Part shown: one piece after another, positions 34,261 to 45,430 of the stretch | How positions within the stretch are numbered: position 1 is the first letter of the stretch | Layout: every line of letters begins with the position of its first letter | Origin: Dendrophyllia cribrosa | Lineage: Eukaryota > Cnidaria > Anthozoa > Scleractinia > Dendrophylliidae | DNA: 64,000 nt | Assembly (NCBI GenBank): GCA_024195265.1 | Contig: JAJLRJ010000005.1 | Span: forward strand, 41,910,280-41,974,279 | Direction of reading: 5' to 3' | Translations under genes and position numbers: made by a program | The notes under the pieces: generated by a model | What the model saw: the letters and a program-made list of their open reading frames with translations, nothing else | Databases searched by the model: none | What the model was told of the DNA's origin: nothing

Positions 34261-36065
34261 CTCAAGATATACAATTTTTTTAGAGAAACTGAAAAAGGAT
34301 TTGTGTTAAAATCACCTTATCAGGGTAAAAATACGTTTAGGCCAATGTTGTTTTTTACGCCTCCAAAATTATTTTTCCTAACGAGTTAGTTTGTGTAAGC
34401 TTATTAGATGTTTTTACGAAAAAAGAGAAAAAAGAGATCATTCGCAATCTAAAAATTTTGGCTTCTTTGTAATTTAACATGTATTACTTCGATTTCTTTT
34501 CAGTTGTTTATAGAACGACTATTAAAAATTAACATTTTAAAAAACTGAACGTTGTGTTTCTTGTAGTCTGTATAACTTTTGTATTCTATTCACATTAAAA
34601 AAGGTAGACTTGTTTCGGTGGGAACCAAAAATGCTATTTTAGAACCAGACATTGGGCTATTATTAATTGTTAATTTTAGTAGATAAGATCTTTTTCAGTC
34701 TAAACTTGATGTAGCACAGATCAAAACAATCCAAGAAGCTGATTATTGAAATGTAGTTATAGTTATGAAATTATGGATAAATTTGGAAGTACATTATTAC
34801 CATGTGATCAAAATTGTTCAATTGCATTACAACTTGGTCCAACCAAGATGTTAATACTTTGTGGCTCAAAGTTTTTATGGGAGGCTTTTTTGAAAAAAAC
34901 AACGGCCATTTTTGTCTGTGCTACAAACAAGAATTTTACCGGCTGAAAAAGACCTTGTAGAATATGGCAAATTATAAATCTGTTAAAAGTGAAATTCGAA
35001 TTGGACATCAAGAAAAATCATTCCAAAAACGATTCATTTTAGAGATTTATAGCTTGCGATGTTGCTTTAAACTCGTGCAAGAATCAAAAAGAGTTATTTT
35101 TCTTTAAGCAAGAAATGGACTGCACTCGACTTAAATCTTTCTGCAATAGGGAAATGGTAAAAAACATTTTATTCGTATTTTTTGCGGGATATTCTTTATG
35201 GGTACGTCTGTTAAATTTTTGCTCGAAAATGTTGTTAGGGGAAACGCTGTGCAAATTTCACCAAATTTTCCCGCCAAAAGACTTAGTATATATAGGAAAC
35301 ATTTTTCTTGACACCTTGTTAATGATTTAATTGAAATTCAATTAACTAATTAAGATACTTATTTAAAGGATAAAAATAATTGTCAATAAAAAAGTGTTTA
35401 TTGCTTTATAAGTAAAAGAAATAAAGATTACAAGACAGTTGAAGACTTGAACACTGTTTGTTTTATTGAGTTTCTTATAATAACAAGAATAAAATACAGA
35501 AGTCTTAGACATTTAGAATTGAATTATTAAAAAAAACGGCGCATGCGTATTTTGGGCGCCTGTATTTTTCCAAGAAAATTTAAAGCCTTTAAACAAATGT
35601 TAAGACAAGAAAAAGAATATGCAGATAACACACGGTTGCAAACTTATTTTTTTTTTTAAAAAAAAAAACGGCGCATGCGTATTTTGAGCGCCCGTATTTT
35701 TTCTAAGTCTTTTGGCGGGAAAAATTCAAAATTTTGAACAGCGATTACCATGGAAACAAGTAGACAAAAATTTAACATAACAGCACTTAATAAAATATTC
35801 AATTTTGAAGAAAGATCAATTTTCCGTTGCTTAATACATTTTCTTAAACATGAAAATTGTTGAAATCAGTGATTTTTAAGGAAGAAAACAAGTCTTAGCA
35901 CTTTCCAACGGTTGTCAGATGGTCTGAATGGCCGGAGTGTAATTGATGGCTTACAAGGCAAAGAGGAGTCAAATTTGACGGTAATTACCGCATTTTTAAC
36001 GCGCAAATCAATTTTGTTGGAGTGAAAACATAAACTGATTGATCGAAGCTCCATGCCATTTTGTT
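34261..36065. other. Unassigned DNA with an internal foldback
   Basis: The ORFs at 34746, 34808 and 35115 have no recognised product. TTCCCGCCAAAAGACTTA (35269) is mirrored by TAAGTCTTTTGGCGGGAA (35704), with weaker pairing outward to CGCTGT. The block CGGCGCATGCGTATTTTGRG occurs twice in direct orientation (35537 and 35669), so this inner part is a decayed repeat. Confidence 0.45.
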
Positions 36066-37045
36066 CATGACGCCTTGTCAGTCAATGTTAATAAATTCAG
36101 TACCACAACATCACTTTACACAGCAAAAAGATTTTTCTTAAATTTCTTTTCACCCAGTGACTAGCTGGTGAGGATTTTTTGCTTAAATCTATCCGTCATC
36201 TGAGTAAAGACCAGTCCATTCAGACCTTCTGAAAATCTCCGAACTAATTTTCATTGCAAAAAACTTTTGAAGTTACATTTGTTTTCTCTACCTCGTGTTC
36301 TTGGTTTAGAGCGTCCTTTGGGTCCCTTTATTCTTTCTCAGAGGGGAATCGAGTTGTTAACCATCATCTAGCAGCCATGGGTCCTGTTAGAAAATCAGAA
36401 AAGCAAAAGATAATAAGTGACTGGGCGATGTTGCAGCTTCCGTAAGATTTAACCAATTAGATCGATACAATACAACTATTGTTCGTTTTATCCAATCTCG
36501 ACAGCACTTCTGAGAAGCTGCAACACTACCGAAGTGACTATCACAATCACATTGAAATTCAACTCCATAAATAATAAAAAAAGCTTTAATATTCTGTGGT
36601 GTTGATAACTTAAGAAACCATTTTCTTTAAAGTGACTTACTCCGACTACAAAATATAAGATTGCAAACAACTCTTAAGAAAATGTTTTGCCTTGTCAGTC
36701 AATTTAGAGTTTTGATAAATGATAAAAACACTTAGTTGTGTATGCTCCAACAAGATCTATTTTTAAATTTCCTGTTCAAAACGAGTTTTAAGTGTCCGTA
36801 AATTCAGAAAATAGCACACTTATTTAGACCTCCTGACTTTCATTCGAAAACTATTCCCTACCTCTTGTTTAAGATCGTTCTTCTGTTTTTCCTCGGTCTA
36901 CCCGTCTACCCGTCTACCCGTCTACCCGTCTACCCGTCTACCCGTTCTTCGGTTCTTCGAAGAGAGACATCTACCATAGATGTACAGCAGAAATTGTCCT
37001 GTAAGGAAATAAGGAAATCAGAAAAAAAGATCATATGCTGTGTGG
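36066..37045. repeat. Diverged tandem duplication (~620-bp unit)
   Basis: GCCTTGTCAGTCAATKT at 36071 and 36690, a CTACCTC-TGTT block at 36287 and 36859, and GTCCTGTWAGRAAATMAG-like blocks at 36382 and 36997 line up in order. The short frame MGPVRKSEKQKIISDWAMLQ at 36378 is not conserved in the second unit. Confidence 0.5.
36897..36945. repeat. GTCTACCC octamer microsatellite
   Basis: Six exact head-to-tail octamers lie inside the second tandem unit and are missing from the first, so this is a recent local expansion. Confidence 0.9.
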
Positions 37046-38039
37046 TGTGTTTATAAAGATTAGTTACAAAGTATTTTATAACCGTTTCAAGTGTGATTAG
37101 AATATGTGTTAATGCCTAGCACATTTCAACCATTTCCTAACTTAGTGTTGTTATTTAATGTGTAGGTAAAACAACCAAAAAGCTGATGTGGACCTACCTA
37201 ACTAATACAAAATACAATAATTAATAATAAATAAAAAAACTAAAGCTGTCATCAATAGAGATAGAGACCGTTAGCGTATAGTCCATGCAAACCAATAATA
37301 TGTACGATTTCTGCTGTTTTTATCACAGATTGCGCAACTCTCAACGTCATAAAACCGCGTAAATACAGGCAAATCTGTATGTGGACACTACATTATATAT
37401 AAAACGGCAGTATAAGTTGTTGATTGCATCAACCTTTTTTTTAGAATGGGTAAAGGAATTGTCCACGGAAATACAAACTAACGTTTTTCTTACAGAACAC
37501 GCAGTTGAATAAAAGAGACATTCACTTAGCATAGTTCCTATTAACAACATGCAATAGTCCCAAAATACTCTCATAAACAAAACTATTATTTTTCCGCTTG
37601 ATGGTGACATTCAAACCTTGACTGGATTTTTAATTGTTTTTATCCAGAAAGAGCAGCAGGTGACACATGAGAAGCGTAGTTAATTCCACAGCTACGCCGT
37701 TTCTACTGATGTTTGTATCTATGTAGCTGCTCTCTGATTGCTTCGGTAATTTGGATTCCAAGAGACGTCTGCCCCCTTGTTACTGCGACCAAATGATCAG
37801 GAACTATGTTCACAGATGTATTCAGTACAAATGCTTGTTCAAGTCCATATAAGACATTCAGTTTTGATGATCCGGCATAACTAAATGACTTAATGGTGTT
37901 TCCAGGATTTGTGTCTCATTAAAATAATGAAATATAGGTGGCAGAAATAATTTGTTGAATTTCGAGTCCTTCTCCAAGTGCTACGGTTTTAGGGCCTTTT
38001 AGCAATTTACTTATGCATTATAAACCATTCCTGAACTAA
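37046..38039. other. Unassigned DNA
   Basis: AT-rich with no recognised gene or repeat. The 87-codon minus ORF at 37347-37610 has no visible motif. Confidence 0.45.
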
Positions 38040-38364
38040 TAATGATAATGATATTGATAATGATGATGATAATGATATTGATAATGATGATGATAATGAT
38101 GATGATACTGATATTGATGATAATGATGATGATAATGATGATGATAATGATGATGATAATGATGATGATAATGATATTGATGATAATGATAATGATGATA
38201 AAGATGATAAAGATGATAAAGATGATAAAGATGATAAAGATGATAAAGATGATGATGATGATGACGATAATGATGACGACAATGATAATGATAATGATAA
38301 TGATAATGATAATGATAATGATAATGATAATGATGATGATAATGATGATGATAATGATGATAAT
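38040..38364. repeat. (GATAAT)n / (GATGATAAT)n satellite
   Basis: About 325 bp of GATAAT, GATGATAAT and GATAAA units. Because units are multiples of three with no stop in several frames, it creates three long artefactual ORFs: Met-Ile, Ser-Leu and His-Tyr repeats of 125-135 codons on both strands. None should be annotated as protein. Confidence 0.95.
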
Positions 38365-39547
38365 TTCTCAACGCCCACGCGCGATCCTCGCAATAACACG
38401 CAAGCTTGTCACACGTTAAAATAACCCAAATCGTACATATCATAGAGACCCTACAACGGTTAAACGATAATCATCGACGACACTTTCGGTTTGCATTTCC
38501 TTAAAAAAATAAAAGTGTTTACGAAGCTACGGACCTCAGCGAAATTTGTCAGGAAATATAACAAGAAAAGTAGTGAAAAATCGAATTATAAGCCGATAAA
38601 ACTAGTGGCTATCAGTTGTATACTTTTGCACAGATTCTCGATGCAAAAAAGTTTTCAGAAACGACCCTGAGTTATGAGTTTCATGTAATTTTGGCGGGAA
38701 CTTCGCACGCGTGTCACGTTTGGTCGCTGTGCTCATGGCGGCATGCATCTCTAACAAGTTATATTTCGTATTTTAGTGTCTCTAAATTCTGGTCCGATTT
38801 AAGGAAATTGTTGCGATTATTCTGTGTTTTGCTATTTCAGAATATGTACCAATCGAACGCACCTTACGTTTCAAAGGAAGTTTGATAGGTCTAAGGAATT
38901 TACATCAACACGTTCCAAACAAATGTGTCCACCTTAACTCAAAATCACCTGGATATGAAACATCGCCTGAAGACCACACACATAACAGGGACAAGTTTCA
39001 TCCAGACTACGAATGGCTAAAGATAACTAGAGGGGGCAAAAGGCCTTTTTAATTATATAACTATGATAAGTTTAAATTAAATGGCAGGATGTCTGACTGG
39101 TCTCTTCTGATTTCTAAGAAAAACATTTAAAAGAGTAGGTATTACTCATACCTATAAAAGCTACAAACTGTAACACTAACCTGACGTATGACGAAGAGCA
39201 GTATCCTGATGTCCGTATCCAAGCCAACAGGCAGAAGACAGGCATTTCACTTTAGACATCAGGGTGTGGTTATGTCAAGCCTATTAAAAGGAAGAACAAT
39301 AGAACAGTTACATACAGGAATGACAAAACAATGGCTTACATTTATAACATGCATGTTAAGACCTTTATTCACGTTCCCTATTGGTCACTACCCCTCACTC
39401 CCAATAATCGTCTGTGATGTTCAAGTATATTTGTTGTCTAATCACTCTGCAGTGAAAAGAAAACAAAATAATTTCTAACTTAGTACAAGTAATAAAACCA
39501 GACGTACAGGAGGGGGCATCTCGTTTATTGATCACGCATAAACGGCC
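38365..39547. other. Unassigned DNA
   Basis: ORFs at 38616-38885 (89 codons) and 39188-39478 (96 codons) have no recognised domain and no good splice or start context. Confidence 0.4.
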
Positions 39548-39761
39548 TTAACCCTTTCACTCCCAGAGTCATTTATGGAGTCATGCTATGTTGTTCTAAC
39601 TTTTGAGTCTGTGGATGAAATCCTATGATGTAACCATTCAAATGAAACCTCTTCAGCAGTACTTTTGCATGGTACCATTTGTTTTTCAATATTTTACAAA
39701 ATGAAATTTGGGATTTTTCTTGAATTTTGATGTTTGGCACTCTTGGGAGTGAAAAGGTTAA
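39548..39761. mobile_element. TTAA-type MITE (piggyBac-like)
   Basis: TTAACCCTTTCACTCCCAGA at the left is mirrored by TCTTGGGAGTGAAAAGGTTAA (minus its first base) at the right. TTAA on both sides fits piggyBac-type insertion. The interior contains CTAACTTTTGAGTCTGTGGA and ACCATTCAAATGAAA, which are the same words, reversed, as in the 106-bp satellite at 26455-27490. Confidence 0.8.
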
Positions 39762-39839
39762 ACATAGCTGAATACAACTATCATAGTATAAACCTTGATC
39801 AGACATAATACAATAATTTACTAAAGTAAAATTTTTAGA

Positions 39840-40300
39840 TTAAGGTGGCTCCCAACAGTTTCCAGCACTTTTCAAGACTTAGAATTTGATGGGTCATTAT
39901 AACCACTCTTTATCAGTTGATGTTACAATCATGATATCAAACGAATGCCCAATGATTTTCGAAAATTTAAGGTGGCTCTTAACCCCACCTACAGAATTTT
40001 TTTAAATTTTGTCAAAAGTAGCATCTTATCCTACTGATCAAAATTCGACGATAAAAAATGGGGTTCACCGAGTCATTTTTGAGTTATTAACACTTAAAGC
40101 TAAAATTAAGGGTCTTTTCAGCACGTTATACTGTTGCTATAGTAAAATATTATGTCACAAAAATGATAACAACGTGTTCACCAATCATTGGGCATTCGTT
40201 TGATATCATGATTGTAGCATCAACTGATAAAGAGTGGTTTTAATGACCCATCAAAATCTAAGTCGTGGAAAGTGCTGGAAACTGTTGGGAGCCACCTTAA
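39840..40300. mobile_element. TTAAGGTGGC-ended foldback element
   Basis: The left arm (39840-39960) begins TTAAGGTGGCTCCCAACAGT. It pairs with the right arm (40185-40300), which ends GGGAGCCACCTTAA. Paired landmarks are TCATGATATCAAACGAATG and GATGGGTCATT. The spacer holds another TTAAGGTGGCTCTTAACC, suggesting a second terminus nested inside. Confidence 0.85.
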
Positions 40301-40978
40301 ATCGGACCAAAAAACGGAGATGCCGTTGAATGACAACCCTAACTGACAAACTCCTTAAATATCCAATTCGTAACATGATAACGTAACCTACATACCAATG
40401 GATCTACAAACCAACACACAGCTATATTACAATAACAACGTGAAAAATTATATATTATATACAGACACCGTTGGAATACAGTCAAAATAAAATCGTCCCT
40501 AACTTTGAGTTCCCAGTAAAAGTAAGGCTGCGTTCTGTTGGCCATATCTCGGAATAGGAATAAAAGGGCACTGACGAGAACCAATCAGGTCGAAACAGCT
40601 GTCCACGGTTGCATTTTGGCTTTCAGGTTGGGCTCTATCATGTCGTTGTCGCGTTTAGTGTTCTACGTAATACCAGCCTTGCTCATTTAATTTGTATTCA
40701 CATTTTTGGCTGATTACATCTTCTATAGATTCTGCGTACACCAGCAGCATTTTCGTTCGCGCTCCTTTGCCACTTACTCACTTTTAGTTTTATTTGGGAC
40801 CGTAGGTCTTCTCAGATCCGATATGCTGTTCACTAATCTCGTACCCAGATCTCACTCGTGCTTGTACTGTACTATGGATACGAGATTTAATAGCTGTTTA
40901 CATATTTTTTAACATAGTGTTGGCCATTTTCTTTATGTATGATTTTATTTTATAACAACTTTTTTGTTATTATTATTA

Positions 40979-41020
<42 letters not shown>

Positions 41021-41387
41021 ACTATCATCATCATTATCATCATTTAACATATTTTTATTCTGTGACTAGACCGCTCAGCTTTGCCAAAATATGTTATCAT
41101 GTATATCCACACTGACAGTCTAGACTTAAAATGCGCATTGCACGACTAAGAATTAAGAACGAAATGTTTAACTTTGGGAATGAAAGTGTCCATTGCAAAG
41201 CAAACGATCGGAAGCAAATATAATCCAACCCTTGCCAAGAAACAAAAGCTCCGTCCATTCTGCTGGCTTGCAATTATATATTTGCCGTTATTGAAAGAGC
41301 TGCTTGGGAAGTTTCCAAACAATACTATTTATAAACGTTATCTTATGCCGTTCGGCAATGACATATTAATTGTCCCATTTGTAGATG
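40301..41387. other. Unassigned DNA with a (TTA)n microsatellite
   Basis: Positions 40966-41044 hold (TTA)n changing to (ATC)n. The rest has no recognised gene. The 114-codon ORF at 41174-41518 runs into a foldback and has no motif. Confidence 0.5.
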
Positions 41388-41515
41388 TTGTGGTGCAATT
41401 TTGTCCTTGGTGCAAATTTTATTTTCCTTTGTTCAAAACTCATTATCATACATGTCCATACCCAAAAACAAAGGAAAATAAAAATTTGCACCAAAGACAA
41501 AATTGCACCACAATA
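41388..41515. mobile_element. 128-bp foldback MITE
   Basis: TTGTGGTGCAATTTTGTC, GGTGCAAATTTT and TTTTCCTTTGTT form a left arm of about 50 bp, mirrored exactly at 41465-41515. The loop is about 28 bp and contains ATCATACATGTCC. Confidence 0.85.
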
Positions 41516-42240
41516 TGAACGCCGAAATATCTCTTTCGATGTGCAAATGTACATTATTGTAATAGAACATCTAGCATAAAGTTTGTTACGTAAACACTTG
41601 CTTACCTCTTCTAAAAAAGATGCTTCCATGAAACTGAAAATTCGATGTTTAGAATGTCCACGTCATTCGAACCATGAACCGTTTCCAAAGTACTTTAAGC
41701 CACGTTCTGCGTGTAATGCCTTGCACCATTGTGGAAATAATGGACGGTTCTCATTTCTAACATGGGGACATGAAGGTTTCTTTGCCCTAGACAACTACAG
41801 AATGACGTTTAGGTTTCAGCGTCGTTCGCCATATTTTTCTCGCAGTAAAAGTGAGAAGAAGAAAAATGAATATTAATGAACATTTTATTTGCAATTCAAA
41901 TGAATTTCTTTGCTTTTCAGACGGACAAAGAATGTAGAATTATTGCAACTGTTAGTCAAATCTCATTAAAATTTCTTTAACCCAAGAAATCTGCAAACAA
42001 ATTTTTCCAATTCAAAAAGATAATATTTTTGCAATTCATCTGAAATTCATTTGTTTCTGAAAGGAAGGAGGAAATGTGAAATAATTGCATTTTTTTCTTT
42101 CTTTTTTTTTTTTTGCATTGAAGCGATACGCAGTTTCGCGACCAAATGATAAGATAGCATACTTTTGGGGATCTTTATTTAAATTTATTAATTCGCCATC
42201 GTTATTCACAATAGTTGAAAACGAATGTATAGCGCGTATA
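41516..42240. other. Unassigned DNA; 97-codon ORF
   Basis: The ORF at 41583-41876 is Cys/His-bearing (CLECPRHSNHEPFPKYF) and ends before a T-rich tract. I recognise no domain. It may be a chance frame in a repeat. Confidence 0.3.
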
Positions 42241-42356
42241 TAGCATATTTGAAAATATCACAATATCACACTTTCGAGACTACTGTCTCTTCATCATCAG
42301 TGTAAATGCTTTAGTGCAAAAAATAACCCAAAAGTTTTGGATTATTTTTTGCACCG
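42241..42356 (-). repeat. CTGATGATGAAGAGAC...CTCGAAA motif with a 40-bp hairpin
   Basis: On the minus strand CTGATGATGAAGAGACAGTA is followed by GTCTCGAAAGTG, where GAGAC/GTCTC forms a short stem. This is a widespread signature at the ends of Penelope/DIRS-like elements and resembles a hammerhead core. Next to it (42315-42354) GTGCAAAAAATAAYCCAAAA forms a perfect-looking hairpin around AGTTTT. Confidence 0.5.
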
Positions 42357-42632
42357 ATTTCTTTTTAGAGGAACCTAACGATAAAATAAAAGCAATTGAG
42401 CAATATTTTCCTTCAGTTGGTGCATCTTGTTTCTCTTCCTTCAAAATAAAATAAGCAACCGACTGTTCAGTTCATCACTGTGCTATCGGTGCAAGAAAAA
42501 AACAGATAAACAGCAGATATTGTGACAATGGCTTACTTTCGGATCCACTGTGAACAAAAACAAAACAAAAATGGCCAAAACAATAACAATCAAACCTAAA
42601 TAAAAAAAATACAAAAAGAAAGAAAAACCTCT

Positions 42633-42704
42633 TAGCAGAGCGAGGTTTTGATCCTCGGACCTCTGGGTTATGGGCCCAGCACGCTTCCACTGCGCCACTC
42701 TGCT
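42633..42704 (-). tRNA. Initiator tRNA-Met(CAT), consensus copy
   Basis: The minus strand reads AGCAGAGTGGCGCAGTGGAA and continues through CTGGG-CCCATAA-CCCAG to CTCTGCTA, 72 bp. All stems pair as expected for a eukaryotic initiator tRNA. The A box and B box (GGATCAAAACC) are intact. The downstream flank on the minus strand is AGAGGTTTTTC, giving a T5 Pol III stop. This is the best-kept copy in the window. It lies 1.3 kb outside the inverted-repeat arm but shares spacer words (CAAACAGCAGATATT) with the cluster. Confidence 0.85.
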
Positions 42705-42764
42705 GACGATGAAAAGGAGAGCTAAACAGCAGATATTACAATGGCCGTTATTATACTAGAAACG

Positions 42765-43147
42765 CATTATCTGTGTGGACGAACTTGGGCAAACATTTGT
42801 AGTTCGTCTGGTTATGCGTCTCAAGTATAAAGACGGGCACAAGACGCATTATGCGTCTAGACGAACTATCTTTCGTAGTGCGCCGTTCAAGACGCATAAC
42901 GAAAGATAGTTCGTCTAGACGCATAATGCGTCTTTGTGTATAAAGACGGGCAACAGACAAACAACGGTAAAAAATGTCACCAACACGGCCGCCATCTTGA
43001 ATTTTGCCGCCAAAAAAACTCTAGTACTCATCCTTTTTATTAGTGGCCGCGCGCAATGTCTCGCATTGTTCGTCTCCCGTAGTTCGTCTTGTTGTTAGTC
43101 CCGTCTTTACACTAAACGTATAACATGACAGACGCATTATCCGTCTG
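42765..43147. mobile_element. Foldback element built on GACGCATTATGCGTC
   Basis: CGCATTATCTGTGTGGACG at the left is loosely mirrored by GTCTGAACAGATAAT at the right. Inside, 42831-42956 is a near-perfect palindrome: TATAAAGACGGGCACAAGAC and TAGACGAACTATCTTTCG with their mirrors. The words GTCGTCTAGACGCAT recur. It is non-coding. Confidence 0.7.
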
Positions 43148-43981
43148 AACAGATAATAAACGGGTTCACGCTCATAGTTGCATCATGGGTAATCAGGGCA
43201 AGATGGTGGGAAATTCAACGATTTGTATTGGAATTCAAAGTCAGCTAATTCTTCCTGAATTCATATATTTGACACACTCTCTCTTTGAAAAATGTAACCT
43301 ACGAATTCAAAGAAACAATACACTAAATCTGGAGTGCAAAGACGTCCGCTACACTGTGTAGATTATAGCGCAGTTATTCGCTTGTCGCGGGTAGCCCCAA
43401 ATCGAAAGATATTTAGGAAAAACTGTTTTTCGCTATATTTGTTTACCGTTACTATGGAAACGCTGATTAGCATAAAAAGAGCATCATCCAAAACTTTCAT
43501 TTAAGACTAACATCTGGTATCTAATTCAGCTTCAATGAGCTAAAGTTAGATTATGTATAAGCGCATTCAAAAAGGGAAGTGTGACACAAAAAAATCTACT
43601 TGGAGCCACCTTATACGTTGCCGAGAAACTGGTCGGTTTTGTAAAAAAAATGTTTTATTGACAACAAAAACATAAAGACCCGTTTGAATTATTTCAACAA
43701 TTTCTTCGGAGCCAACATTAACTGTATTTTATTTTAGAGGTGTTTTGGCACTAATTTTCTTCATGTCCAAAAGAAAAAAGTCATAAATCTTTTAAAGTTA
43801 ATCTCACAGTTAAACTGGAATGGAAAAGAAAAAAGTTAAACATTCACCGCTAACTAAAAGAGCGTCAGTCTTTAATCAGAATAAAAATTATTGTAAAAAG
43901 AACTGTTAATTTATTGTAAATTTGAAACTCAAATTGCTAACTTGACCGTCAACACACAAAAAAAATACGAAATAGAATAAT
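43148..43981. other. Unassigned DNA
   Basis: GGAGCCACCTTATA at 43609 resembles a right terminus of the TTAAGGTGGC family, but a left partner was not found. There is no gene evidence. Confidence 0.4.
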
Positions 43982-44053
43982 TAGCAGAGCGAGGTTTTGA
44001 TCCTCGGACCTCTGGGTTATAGGCCCAACACGCTTCCACTGCGCCACTCTGCT
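43982..44053 (-). tRNA. tRNA on an initiator-Met backbone with anticodon TAT
   Basis: 72 bp, identical in layout to the initiator tRNA-Met genes, but the loop reads CCTATAA, so positions 34-36 are TAT instead of CAT. The first anticodon-stem pair is now a T-G wobble. The other stems and the A and B boxes are intact. A TAT anticodon would read the Ile codon ATA, but identity elements elsewhere are those of initiator Met. It is most likely a drifting copy and not a true tRNA-Ile. Confidence 0.6.
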
Positions 44054-44274
44054 AGCGATAGGTCGAGGTGGTACGTCTTAATTATTTCAGTTCCTTTAAA
44101 ACCTGAGGTAGATAAATAAAATATAATAGGATTACAAAAGAGAGAGAACGTTACAGTGAGACCCACCACTAAAGAAGGAATAATAATTTTGCTAGAAAAC
44201 ATATCGAATAAGTTTCTTCCAAAAATGTTTTAGTAAACAAAACACTGAGAAATGCATAAAAAAAACTTATCAGA

Positions 44275-44345
44275 ACAAGATTTTTATTATCGAACCTCTG
44301 GGTTATGGACCCATCACGCTTCCAGCTGGTATTACAGCTGACAAC
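44275..44345 (-). pseudogene. tRNA-Met pseudogene
   Basis: Counterpart of 17412-17480. GGAAGCGTGATGGGTCCATA and ACCCAGAGGTTCGATAAT remain, while the 5' third and the T stem are lost. In this arm the anticodon stem is closer to intact than in the left arm. Confidence 0.6.
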
Positions 44346-44647
44346 CCACAATTGACCAATGTCTATCTATGTGGCTTGGTAGCTTAGTGTCAGTGGATAG
44401 AGCAATGCACCGGTATCGCAAGGCCTGATTTTTTCAGGTTGCTTTTTTTACTGCTTAAGTTGATAGCACACTGCGAGGATCACAAATTTCAATCACAGCT
44501 AAAAATGGTGACAACGGATCGATTTGAATCCGCTGTGAAAATGTCGCAACGAAAGATACGTTTTTGAAAAGCAAACAAAAATGGCCAAGAAAAGTAAAAA
44601 ACACAACCCAAAGTCCAATTAACTAAACTGCAGAAAGAAAATCTTCG

Positions 44648-44719
44648 TAGCAGAGCGAGGTTTTGATCCTCAGACCTCTGGGTTATGGGCCCAGCACGCT
44701 TCCACTGCGCCATTCTGCT
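44648..44719 (-). tRNA. Initiator tRNA-Met(CAT)
   Basis: 72 bp with the CAT anticodon arm intact. AGCAGAATGG shows a G-to-A change at position 7 that leaves an A-C mismatch at the base of the acceptor stem, and the T stem has one T-G wobble. The 5' flank matches that of the left-arm gene at 16858. The 3' flank (CGAAGATTTTCTTTCTGCAG) matches that of the left-arm gene at 17074. It therefore looks like a recombinant of those two. Confidence 0.7.
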
Positions 44720-44894
44720 AACGATGAAGAGAAAAGACAAACAGCAAAAATTACAGCTGAAAACAGTGTTGTGATAAAGGTTGCTGCGAAAATTTCCCAA
44801 CGAATAAGAATGTTTAAAAAAAACCGAAAATAACCCAAAATATAGAACACACAACACCAAATCTAAATAAATAAAGTGAAGAAAAGGAAGGTAA

Positions 44895-44960
44895 ACGCCT
44901 TAGCAGAGCGTGGTTCATATGATCCTCGGACCTCTGGGCTATGGCTGTAACCCAGCGGGA
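44895..44960 (-). pseudogene. tRNA-Met remnant
   Basis: Counterpart of 16607-16669 with the same CATATGA interruption of the T loop and a scrambled 5' half. Confidence 0.65.
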
Positions 44961-45040
44961 ATCAAGCTACTCTTTGGCCATCATTGATGAGAGCCAGAAC
45001 TCTCCGCGCTGATTTGCTTCATCGTTGAAAAGGTTTGGGT

Positions 45041-45216
45041 TCCCGGAGGGGGATAAGCCGAAAAAATACGACAGAATATGACATGCGTTGTTTTAGAATT
45101 GGTACCTCTTTGGGGTAAAAGTTATTTTGAGCCACGCCCATCAATCGAGATTCTGGTACCTTTTAGGGTGTTTTTCGAAAATTTCCGACGAGCACCCCGT
45201 TATTTTTATATGGGAG

Positions 45217-45251
<35 letters not shown>
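45041..45251. mobile_element. C-run MITE with perfect 8-bp target duplication
   Basis: GTTTGGGT occurs at 45033-45040 and at 45252-45259. The left arm of the large inverted repeat has the unoccupied site. The element starts TCCCGGAGGGGGATAAGCCG, contains GGTACCTTTTAGGGTG and ends TATGGGAGC followed by about 33 C residues. It belongs with the elements at 19671-20239 and 62163-62473. Confidence 0.85.
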
Positions 45252-45252
<1 letters not shown>

Positions 45253-45430
45253 TTTGGGTTTATGGACAAATAAGGACTCTATTCTAGTTGAGTGACATAT
45301 ACAAACACTACTTCATCAAACTTTTTATGGCCCCAAAACAATGGCCGAAAACAATATTTTAATTGTGTGTCTGGTAAACGAAGTAAAAGCCATGAAATCC
45401 GTCCCAACGTTGTTGTTCTTCTATTCTCAG

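Larger units (their letters stand above)
44062..45302. repeat. Right arm of the tRNA-Met inverted repeat
   Basis: Inverted match to 16473-17805. In reverse orientation the order is CTCAACTAGAATAGA, tRNA remnant, one tRNA-Met, a CAGGTTGCTTTTTTTACTGC block absent from the left arm, a tRNA-like fragment, tRNA pseudogene, AAAATTATTATTCC, then GACGTACCACCTCG. The MITE at 45041-45251 is unique to this arm. The left arm's empty site confirms its borders. Confidence 0.85.

Noticed and set aside
38007..38443. Long ORFs of 125-135 codons on both strands
   Set aside because: They are translations of the GATAAT/GATGATAAT satellite in different frames and contain only its periodic residues.
39188..39478. 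96-codon ORF with mixed hydrophobic residues
   Set aside because: No motif, splice site or codon bias was seen, and the length is within chance for AT-rich DNA of this size.
44489..44860. 123-codon minus-strand ORF
   Set aside because: It reads through the initiator tRNA-Met gene and its spacers. Similar frames appear at the other tRNA copies (17080, 42483).
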